A stretch of 5,479 nt of DNA from Elusimicrobiota bacterium. GTDB lineage: Bacteria > Elusimicrobiota > Elusimicrobia > UBA1565 > JACRDR01. A program made the position numbers and the translations under genes. Under the pieces are notes generated by a model. The model saw only the letters and a program-made list of their open reading frames with translations, was not told where the DNA came from and ran no database searches. Below, piece after piece: positions 1 to 5,061 of the stretch. The first letter of the stretch is position 1; each line of letters starts with the position of its first letter. The DNA lies in contig JACQPI010000234.1 in the NCBI GenBank assembly GCA_016207585.1, positions 1 through 5,479 of the forward strand, in the 5' to 3' direction.

Positions 1-138
1 CTTGACCGCCTCGTGCCCGTCGGAAGCCTCGCCGATGACCTCGATGCTCTTTTCCCCGTCCAAAAGATCCTTGATCCCCTCGCGAAACAACGTCTGGTCA
101 TCCGCGATCAACACCGTCACTTTTTTCTTAGCTGCCAT
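1..138 (-). CDS. NarL/LuxR-type response regulator, N-terminal part of receiver (partial, runs off window)
   Basis: Only the first 46 codons are inside the window; the gene continues past position 1. The visible protein starts MAAKKKVTVLIADDQTLFRE, a typical receiver beta-1/alpha-1 with the acidic pair D13-D14 that holds Mg2+ for aspartyl phosphorylation. The 'ADDQTLFREGIKDLL' style followed by 'IEVIGEASDGHEAV' is characteristic of the NarL/FixJ family, whose members usually end in a LuxR-type helix-turn-helix. That output domain and the phospho-acceptor Asp are outside the window, so the DNA-binding role is inferred. The ATG at 138-136 is preceded by GGAGG only 4 bases upstream. The gene follows the receiver-histidine kinase gene on the same strand after an 88-bp AT-rich spacer, so it may be a downstream phosphorylation partner, cotranscribed or with its own promoter. 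Confidence 0.85.
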   Translation of the reverse strand, partial: MAAKKKVTVLIADDQTLFREGIKDLLDGEKSIEVIGEASDGHEAVK

Positions 139-226
139 CGGGCCTCCGCAAAACGCATCCGCTCTCTGACGCCACCTAGTCAGATTAGGCGCTTAATCTA
201 TCAAAAAACAAGGTAAAACTCCAGTT
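139..226 (-). promoter_or_regulatory. AT-rich spacer with inverted repeats, possible leader/operator of the NarL-type regulator
   Basis: This 88-bp gap is clearly richer in A/T than its neighbours and is the longest non-coding stretch in the window. It contains a near-palindrome (CCTAGTCAGATTAGG, 175-189, one mismatched pair), an overlapping 6-bp inverted repeat TCTGAC/GTCAGA (165-170 and 179-184), and most of an A/T palindrome reaching into the preceding stop codon (214-229). On the minus strand a TTGATA (204-199) resembles a -35 box, but no convincing -10 sits 16-18 bp downstream, so I do not call a promoter. The arrangement suggests a regulated leader or operator for the next gene, by inference only. 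Confidence 0.3.
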
Positions 227-229
227 TTA
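214..229 (-). repeat. 16-bp A/T palindrome overlapping a stop codon, possible weak terminator
   Basis: The sequence TAAAACTCCAGTTTTA has perfect 7-bp arms around a 2-bp centre. On the minus-strand transcript it would form a short stem (TAAAAC/GTTTTA) with a four-base TGGA loop. It is followed 4 bases later by TTGTTTTTTG, loosely resembling a U-tract. The stem contains only one G-C pair, so it would be a poor intrinsic terminator; an operator half-site pair is an equal possibility. It includes the TAA stop (229-227) of the receiver-kinase gene. Confidence 0.3.
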
Positions 230-1399
230 TTTGGCGCCGAAAGCCCGGGCGGCGGCCGGGGGAACCGGAGGGACGGGACCCGCCGCGGCCGGCAGGGTGA
301 AGTAAAAGGTCGCGCCCTTGCCCGCTCCCTCCGAATGGACCCAGATGCGCCCCCCGTGGCTCGTCACGATCTCGCGCGCGATCGAGAGGCCGAGCCCCAG
401 GCGGCCCATCTTGGAGTTCTGCCCGGCCGAAAGGGGCTGGTAGAACCGTCCGAACACGCGCGCCACCTCGGTCGGCGCGATGCCGTCTCCCGTGTCCTGG
501 ACCGCGACCTCCACCGCGTCGCCCTGGACGGAGGTCCGGACCGTGATCCGGCCGCCGGAGGAGGTGTGGCGGACGGCGTTTTCCAGCAGGTTATTGAGCA
601 CCTGCGCGATGCGCCGCCGGTCCGCCAGGACGAGCGGCAGGTCGGCGGAAAGCTCGGCGCGCAGCTCGATGGACCGCTGGGCCGCGCGCGCCTGGGGGCC
701 GACGATCGTCTCCTCGATCACGGCGGCCAGGGGGAATCGGCTCTTTTCGATGCGGAACTTGCCTTGCTCCATCGAGGCCCAGTCGACCAAGTCCTCGATG
801 AGCCGCGACACCTGCGAGATCCCGCCGGCGATCGAGTCCACGCGTTTTTGCTGGTCGGCGGCCAGGGTCAGGGAGCCGGTCAATATCTCGAAAGAGAGCT
901 GCACGCTCATGAGCGAGTTGGCCAGGTCGTGCGAGGACATCGACATGAACTTCGACTTCATGTTCGAGAGGTTCAGCAGTTCCTCGTTCGCGCGCTTGAG
1001 CTCCTTGATGAGCCGCTGGTTTTCCTGCTGGAGCCGCAGCTTCTCGACGCATTTCGAGATCGTGCGCTTGAGGTATTGGAAATCCACGGGCTTGACGAGG
1101 AAATCATAGACCGATTCCTGGATGGCCTTGATGACCGTGTCCAGGGAGGCGTGGGCCGTCATCATCAGGATCTGGGACTCGGTGTTGACCTTGCGGATCT
1201 GCTGGATCACCTGGATGCCGGTGGCGTCGGCGAGGTTGTAGTCCATCAGGATGACGTCGTAGAAATCGGTCACGACGGCCTTGAGCGCCTCCTGGCCGGA
1301 GCCGGCCTCCGTGATCTGGTACTCCTCCAGCTCCAGGTTGTCCCGGAGGCTCTCGCGCAGGTGCGCGTCATCGTCAACGACCAGGATTTTCGCCTTCAC
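227..1399 (-). CDS. Soluble hybrid: N-terminal receiver fused to histidine kinase
   Basis: This 390-residue cytoplasmic protein has no membrane span. Residues 1-120 are a complete receiver: acidic D9-D11, phospho-acceptor D53, T81 and K103-P104. Residues 106-150 are a charged helical linker, probably a coiled coil. The HisKA dimerisation helix carries H157 in HDLANSL, followed by an HATPase_c domain with N-box (N270, N274), G1 DTGDG (302-306), F-box (F316, F319) and G2 GRLGLGL (332-338). A Pro/Ala-rich tail follows from 371. Receiver-first kinases usually act as intermediates in phosphorelays, receiving phosphate on Asp and adjusting their own kinase output. The GTG start overlaps the upstream kinase's TGA stop (GTGA), with AAGG four bases upstream, indicating translational coupling. 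The H-box lacks the usual Arg and Pro (HEIRNPL in the neighbour), but keeps H, the acidic residue and N. Output target unknown; the adjacent NarL-type regulator is a candidate. Confidence 0.92.
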   Translation of the reverse strand: MKAKILVVDDDAHLRESLRDNLELEEYQITEAGSGQEALKAVVTDFYDVILMDYNLADATGIQVIQQIRKVNTESQILMMTAHASLDTVIKAIQESVYDFLVKPVDFQYLKRTISKCVEKLRLQQENQRLIKELKRANEELLNLSNMKSKFMSMSSHDLANSLMSVQLSFEILTGSLTLAADQQKRVDSIAGGISQVSRLIEDLVDWASMEQGKFRIEKSRFPLAAVIEETIVGPQARAAQRSIELRAELSADLPLVLADRRRIAQVLNNLLENAVRHTSSGGRITVRTSVQGDAVEVAVQDTGDGIAPTEVARVFGRFYQPLSAGQNSKMGRLGLGLSIAREIVTSHGGRIWVHSEGAGKGATFYFTLPAAAGPVPPVPPAAARAFGAK

Positions 1400-3357
1400 A
1401 AAACCTTGGACTCGGCCTGAGGCTGCGCGGCGCCGGCCTCAACCCCGCCGCCCGGCGCCGACAACGGCAGGTAAATTTTGAACGTGGAGCCCTTCCCGAT
1501 CTCGGTCTCGACATCCACCTTGCCCTGATGCCGGTCCACCACCTTGCGCACGACCGCCAGGCCGAGCCCCGTCCCGCGGGCCTTCGTGGTGAAGAAGGGC
1601 GCGAAGATCCGTTCCAGGACGTCCGCGGGGATCCCGGGGCCCGAGTCCTTGACCGAAATGCGGGCCCAGCGGCCCTCCAGCACCTCGGTCATGATCTTGA
1701 GCGCGCCGCCCTGCGGCATCACCTCCACGGCGTTGCCGATGAGGTTGCGGACCGCCTGGCGCATCTCGTCGGGATCGATGTGGAGCACCGGATTGCGGGG
1801 GTCGAATTCGCGGACCACCTGGATGTGCGACGGGAAGGGATGAATCGCCAGTATCTCCTCCAGGAAGTTGTTGACCGCCAGCACGACGGGCTTTAGGGGG
1901 CGCTCGCGCGAGAAGGTCAGTATCTCGTTGATGATCCCGTTCGCCTGCTTGATTTCCGACTCGATGATCGAGATGTGCTTGGTGATCTTGGGGTCGATGC
2001 CGGCGGAATCGGCGGCGAGCTTGGTCTTGATGAAGTAGGTCGAGTTGTTGATGACCGCCAGGGGATTGCGTATCTCGTGGCCCACGACCGAGGCCATCTG
2101 CCCGATCGCCGCCAACCGCTCCTTCTTGATGAGCTCGTCCTGGGCGGCCTTGAGCTCGCGCGTGCGGGCATCGACGCGCCGCTCCAGGTGCCGGGTGAAC
2201 TTCTCGAGCTCCTCCTTGGCGTGGATGAGCTCCCCGGTTTTCTCCCGGAGGGATTCCGACATCTGCAGGAAGGTCTGGGCGAGATCCCCGATCTCGTCGT
2301 TGGTCGTGGCCATCTCCGGGATATCCTCGAACTGGCCCTGGGACAGCCGGTCGGCCGCCTGGCGCAGGAGGCGGATCGGCTGGGTGATGTGTCCGGCCAC
2401 CGCCAAGGACAGCAGGATCGTCACCGCGATGACCCACACCAGGACCCACAGCGTCTTCGAGGTCATCTCGGGAACCGCCTCGTAGGCCGATTCGATGGGC
2501 TCCTGAACGTAGACGACCCACCCCAAATCCTTCACCCCCGCGAAGGCCCCGAGCAGTTTTTTGCCGTCGGAGAGCCGTATCTCGCCTCCCCCCTTGTCGG
2601 AGGTCTGGGTGAGCACGACGTCCGTGATCTCCTTGGCGAGCTTGGCCTCCGGCCTGAAGATGACGTGCGGGTTGGAGTGGGCGACCAGGAAGCCGTCGGA
2701 ACTGACGACGGCCGCCTCCCGGAGGCGGCCCTCCGGAAATTCCTGGTTGAGCATCGTGGACAGGCCGTTGAGGCTGATCTTGCCGGTCAGCACGCCCAGC
2801 GTCTTGGGAGGCCGCGTCCGGGAATCGAGAATCGGCACGGCGAGGGCCAGAGTCGGGTAGAGCCCTTGGAAGCGCTCCAGGGTCCCGACGTATTCGCCCC
2901 GCTGCAAAGCCACCTGGAACGACGCCTCGTTGAGGAAGCTGCGCATCGGCGGCGACGGGCCCAGGAAGCGGCCCTTGCGCAGCAGCTCGCGGCCGCCCAG
3001 ATCGACCCACGACAGCTCCAAGAATGCCGCGTGCGTCTGCATGATCCGGTCGAGGAACTGGGCCTCCCGGGCCAAGGCCGCGCGCAGGTCGTCGCTCTTC
3101 TCGCGCGGCGCCGCGATGGATTCGCTCTGGCGCGCCGCGTCGGATAGAATGTTCTTGTACGTGGTGATGTAGTTCCACGTCATGTTGGCGAATCCCACCG
3201 CGGCGGATTCCTGGTTATGCAGCGACTGGTTCTTGAGCGCGTCGCGCGATATCGAGATGAGGTTGAACCCGACGACCACGATGGGGGCCAGCGAGATCAG
3301 CAGGAACCAGAAAAGGAATTTATAAGCGAGTTTGCCGCGATGGACCGGTGAAGGCAT
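1396..3357 (-). CDS. Membrane sensor histidine kinase (Cache-HAMP-HisKA-HATPase)
   Basis: A 653-residue inner-membrane sensor kinase. TM1 is at about 11-33 and TM2 at about 302-322, enclosing a ~270-residue extracytoplasmic region. That region reads as a double-Cache sensor: a distal part around 90-205 and a proximal part with VVSSDGFLVAHSNP (217-230) and GWVVYVQEP (279-287). HAMP follows (about 322-375, with P327 and DEIGDL 354-359), then a coiled coil to about 412. HisKA has a canonical H-box GHEIRNPL with phospho-acceptor H427. The ATPase has N-box N538/N542, G1 DSGPGI (571-576), F-box F585-F589 and G2 GTGLGL (595-600). The ligand cannot be read from sequence. The ATG at 3357 is fixed by an in-frame TGA two codons upstream. 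No good ribosome binding site is present (nearest GAGG is 16 bases away, at the upstream stop), so translation probably depends on coupling to the receiver gene 13 bp upstream. All catalytic boxes look intact; its likely partners are the flanking receivers. Confidence 0.95.
   Translation of the reverse strand: MPSPVHRGKLAYKFLFWFLLISLAPIVVVGFNLISISRDALKNQSLHNQESAAVGFANMTWNYITTYKNILSDAARQSESIAAPREKSDDLRAALAREAQFLDRIMQTHAAFLELSWVDLGGRELLRKGRFLGPSPPMRSFLNEASFQVALQRGEYVGTLERFQGLYPTLALAVPILDSRTRPPKTLGVLTGKISLNGLSTMLNQEFPEGRLREAAVVSSDGFLVAHSNPHVIFRPEAKLAKEITDVVLTQTSDKGGGEIRLSDGKKLLGAFAGVKDLGWVVYVQEPIESAYEAVPEMTSKTLWVLVWVIAVTILLSLAVAGHITQPIRLLRQAADRLSQGQFEDIPEMATTNDEIGDLAQTFLQMSESLREKTGELIHAKEELEKFTRHLERRVDARTRELKAAQDELIKKERLAAIGQMASVVGHEIRNPLAVINNSTYFIKTKLAADSAGIDPKITKHISIIESEIKQANGIINEILTFSRERPLKPVVLAVNNFLEEILAIHPFPSHIQVVREFDPRNPVLHIDPDEMRQAVRNLIGNAVEVMPQGGALKIMTEVLEGRWARISVKDSGPGIPADVLERIFAPFFTTKARGTGLGLAVVRKVVDRHQGKVDVETEIGKGSTFKIYLPLSAPGGGVEAGAAQPQAESKVL
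2710..2736. repeat. Two overlapping, mutually exclusive hairpins inside the sensor kinase gene
   Basis: A perfect inverted repeat with 10-bp arms (GGCCGCCTCC, 2710-2719; GGAGGCGGCC, 2721-2730) and a single-base centre overlaps a second one with 7-bp arms (CCGGAGG, 2719-2725; CCTCCGG, 2730-2736) and a 4-base loop. They share sequence, so only one can form at a time in a transcript. They lie over codons for roughly residues 208-216 of the kinase (EGRLREAA). In a GC-rich coding region this may be coincidence. Confidence 0.5.
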
Positions 3358-3370
3358 AAATCAAGCGGCG

Positions 3371-3751
3371 CTACCTCGCCGCGTTGCGCGTCAGAAGCTG
3401 GCGGATGCGCACCGACAGCTCCGCGATATCGAAGGGCTTGGTCAGGTATTCGTCGGCCCCCAGCTCGAAGCCCTGCGTTTTCTCCTCGGCCGATAAAAAA
3501 CGTCCGCTCATCATGATCAGCACCATCTCCCGGGAGGCCTTGCGCAAGGTGGAGCATATCTGGAAGCCGCTCGAATCGGGAAGCTGGATGTCCATGAGGA
3601 CCACCTCCGGCGTGAGCCTATGGGCCTTGTCGAGACCTTCCCGGGCGGTCCCGGCCTGGTGGCACCGGAAGCCGTCGAGCTCCAGGGATTCCGCCAGGCT
3701 TTCCCGAAGGTGGGCGTCGTCGTCGATGATCAAAAGCTTCGAGGCGCTCAT
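3371..3751 (-). CDS. Stand-alone CheY-like receiver protein
   Basis: A 126-residue single-domain response regulator with no output domain. The full catalytic set is present: acidic D10-D12, phospho-acceptor D54 in VVLMDIQLPDSSG, switch residue S82, and K105-P106 in DEYLTKPF, ending with helix alpha-5 (IAELSVRIRQLL). Such proteins act by phosphorylation-dependent binding to a partner or as a phosphate shuttle or sink in a relay. The ATG at 3751 has a strong GGAGG (3764-3760) 8 bases upstream; this site lies in the last codons of the preceding wHTH gene, whose TAG stop is 5 bp away. The sensor kinase starts 13 bp downstream, the classic arrangement for a cognate pair. Its alpha-1 region (DDDAHLRESL, 10-19) is identical to that of the receiver in the hybrid kinase, suggesting a common ancestor and perhaps a shared kinase. 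The partner it controls is not identifiable. Confidence 0.93.
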   Translation of the reverse strand: MSASKLLIIDDDAHLRESLAESLELDGFRCHQAGTAREGLDKAHRLTPEVVLMDIQLPDSSGFQICSTLRKASREMVLIMMSGRFLSAEEKTQGFELGADEYLTKPFDIAELSVRIRQLLTRNAAR

Positions 3752-3756
3752 TTTGT

Positions 3757-4569
3757 CTACCTCCGGATGTCTCCTCCCGGCGGGACGAGCTTATAGCCCA
3801 CGCAGGGGATCGTATGGATGAGGCCGGCCGCCTTCCCCAGCTTCTCGCGCAGCCGGCGCACGTGGACATCGACGGTCCTCGGCGAACCGAAATAGTTGTA
3901 GCCCCAGACCCGCTCGATGAGGTACGGACGGCTCAGAACGCGGTTGGGGGAACTCAGGAATACGTAGAGCAAATCGAGTTCCTTGGAGGTGAGCAGCACC
4001 TCCTTGCCGCTGATGCGCAGGGTGTAGCTGGTCAAATTGAGCTCGATGGGCCCCATGCGGATGACCTCTTCGGCCGGCTGGGTGCTCGTGCGGCGCAGCA
4101 CCGCCTTGATGCGGGCGAGGCATTCCGCGATGTCCTGGTTGAGCGTCAGGCATTCGTCCGCCCCCGCCTGGAAGAAGGCAAGGCGCAGCGAGGTCCGGCC
4201 GACGGCGGTCGAGACGCTCTCCGCGGCGACGGTCGCCGTCCGGGTCCGTACATAGCCGGTGGAGGATCCGAAGCCGGACACCGGCGCATGGCCCGCCGCC
4301 GCGCCGTCCTCCGCGTGCTCCAGGACCGCGATGATCGGGACCTGACGGGTCGTGCTGCGAGAGCGCAGCGCCTTGACGAGCTGCAAACCGTCCGTGTCGG
4401 AAAGCTGCGAGGCGACCAAGAGCAGGTCGCAGCCCCTTTGCGACAAAAGCCCCTGGACCTCTTTCGCCTGCCCCACGACGGTCAGGGCGAAATCGTGCCG
4501 GGAAATCGCCTCCAGCAGGACGGCCGCGCGATTGGGCTCCCGGGACGCGAAAACCGCGTTCGTCTTCAA
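3757..4569 (-). CDS. OmpR/PhoB-type winged-helix regulator with degenerate pseudo-receiver
   Basis: A 270-residue putative DNA-binding transcription factor. The C-terminal half (about 168-264) is a clear Trans_reg_C winged helix: GPIELNLTSYTL, the LTSKELDLLYVFL helix, VLSRPYLIERVWGY, the recognition helix RTVDVHVRRLREKLG and the wing IHTIPCVGYKL. The N-terminal half has the receiver fold pattern but not its chemistry. The acidic pair is S9-R10, the phospho-acceptor position is A53 (LLLVASQLSDTDG), the switch Thr is about L83, and Lys-Pro is L143-N144 in GADECLTLN. A stretch of roughly 38 extra residues, rich in Ala/Gly/Ser/Thr, sits between beta-4 and the end of alpha-4. Aspartyl phosphorylation is therefore not expected; family precedent is phosphorylation-independent atypical regulators. 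The TTG start (4569-4567) has GGGAGGA 8-9 bases upstream and no alternative start is nearby. It lies 5 bp after the membrane protein gene and 5 bp before the CheY-like gene. The target genes are unknown. Confidence 0.9.
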   Translation of the reverse strand: MKTNAVFASREPNRAAVLLEAISRHDFALTVVGQAKEVQGLLSQRGCDLLLVASQLSDTDGLQLVKALRSRSTTRQVPIIAVLEHAEDGAAAGHAPVSGFGSSTGYVRTRTATVAAESVSTAVGRTSLRLAFFQAGADECLTLNQDIAECLARIKAVLRRTSTQPAEEVIRMGPIELNLTSYTLRISGKEVLLTSKELDLLYVFLSSPNRVLSRPYLIERVWGYNYFGSPRTVDVHVRRLREKLGKAAGLIHTIPCVGYKLVPPGGDIRR

Positions 4570-4574
4570 CGGTC

Positions 4575-5003
4575 CTATCCTCCCTGAGACGGCGGCTCCC
4601 CTTCCTCGAGATCGACCGAAATCCCGCCGAAGATCGCGCCGACCAGGTTATAAGCGAGCGCGATCACGAGAACGACCGCGTCCATCAAGACGGAGTACAA
4701 AATCGAGAAGACGACCGCCGCCAACAGCTTGAAGGGAAACGACAAATCGGCGACTTGGACGTTCGGAAACGCCACGAACGTCAACAAACCTCCCAGTATC
4801 CCCAGGATCGCCAAGGACAGCGAAATGGCCGGCTTGGTCGCCAGCAGGATGCCGACCGCCGCGACGATCCCTCCCGCCGCGAAAAGAAAGGTCATCTTCG
4901 CCAGCACCCCGGCCAGCGCCAACACGACGCCTCCCGCCGCCAGCACCTTGACGAGCGGATGCTCCATCCAGAAGGGGTCGATGCGTCTGATTTGGTAGCT
5001 CAT
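4575..5003 (-). CDS. Small multi-pass membrane protein of unknown function
   Basis: A 142-residue, very hydrophobic protein that I do not recognise. A short basic cytoplasmic-type N-terminus (MSYQIRRIDPFWMEHPLVK) is followed by likely membrane spans at about 17-35, 38-56 and 58-79, then a long hydrophobic block at 89-128 that is one or two spans, with D108 in its middle. The tail is acidic and polar (DLEEGEPPSQGG). Glycine and alanine are frequent in the spans. The ATG at 5003 is chosen because AAGGAG lies 5 bases upstream; an in-frame TTG at 5036 would add 11 residues but has no matching site. It is the first gene of the apparent operon and ends 5 bp before the wHTH gene, whose ribosome binding site overlaps its TAG stop. 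It could be an accessory membrane partner of the signalling proteins, but nothing in the sequence shows that. Confidence 0.8.
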   Translation of the reverse strand: MSYQIRRIDPFWMEHPLVKVLAAGGVVLALAGVLAKMTFLFAAGGIVAAVGILLATKPAISLSLAILGILGGLLTFVAFPNVQVADLSFPFKLLAAVVFSILYSVLMDAVVLVIALAYNLVGAIFGGISVDLEEGEPPSQGG

Positions 5004-5008
5004 GTTCT

Positions 5009-5014
5009 CTCCTT
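5009..5014 (-). promoter_or_regulatory. Ribosome binding site deciding the membrane protein start
   Basis: AAGGAG on the minus strand, 5 bases before the ATG at 5003. It is the reason for preferring this start over the upstream in-frame TTG at 5036. Confidence 0.75.
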
Positions 5015-5026
5015 GGGCCGCTCCTC

Positions 5027-5055
5027 TATTTAGCAATAAATTCCCCCCAACGCAA
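5027..5055 (-). promoter_or_regulatory. Possible sigma-70-type promoter for the signalling operon
   Basis: On the minus strand TTGCGT (5055-5050) and TAAATA (5032-5027) are separated by exactly 17 bp. The -10 is preceded by TG plus one base, an extended -10 feature. Each hexamer matches consensus at only three positions, so this is weak. The position is sensible: it lies in the only gap upstream of the five-gene run, with a predicted start about 17 bases before the membrane protein's ATG. A 7-bp inverted repeat (CGCTCCT 5019-5025, AGGAGCG 5055-5061) flanks it. Confidence 0.3.
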
Positions 5056-5061
5056 GGAGCG

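Noticed and set aside
199..204. TTGATA as a -35 box for the NarL-type gene
   Set aside because: No -10-like hexamer with more than about two or three matches occurs at 16-18 bp spacing.
335..1420. Long plus-strand open frame (361 codons) opposite the hybrid kinase
   Set aside because: It is antisense to a gene with complete receiver and kinase motifs; its protein is rich in Arg, Asp, Leu and His with no recognisable domain, as expected from GC-rich third-position bias.
1428..1460. Two CGGCGCCG palindromes near the end of the sensor kinase gene
   Set aside because: Short GC palindromes are expected in an Ala/Gly/Pro-rich coding tail and there is no U-tract or other signal.
1975..3147. Plus-strand open frame (390 codons) opposite the sensor kinase
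   Set aside because: Shadow frame of the kinase gene with biased composition and no domain.
1439..3178. Minus-strand open frame (579 codons) in another frame of the sensor kinase
   Set aside because: Its product is Gly/Arg/Pro-rich and featureless, while the overlapping frame encodes all kinase boxes.
4180..4320. Frameshift as the explanation for the odd insert in the pseudo-receiver
   Set aside because: The same frame continues from the beta-4 part through the insert into the recognisable GADE region and winged helix, so a single shift cannot explain it.
3814..4587. Plus-strand open frame (257 codons) opposite the winged-helix regulator
   Set aside because: Antisense shadow; the minus-strand frame has the clear winged-helix domain.
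5004..5036. Upstream TTG start for the membrane protein
   Set aside because: It would add a polar 11-residue stretch, has no ribosome site, and falls at the putative -10; the ATG at 5003 has AAGGAG at ideal spacing.
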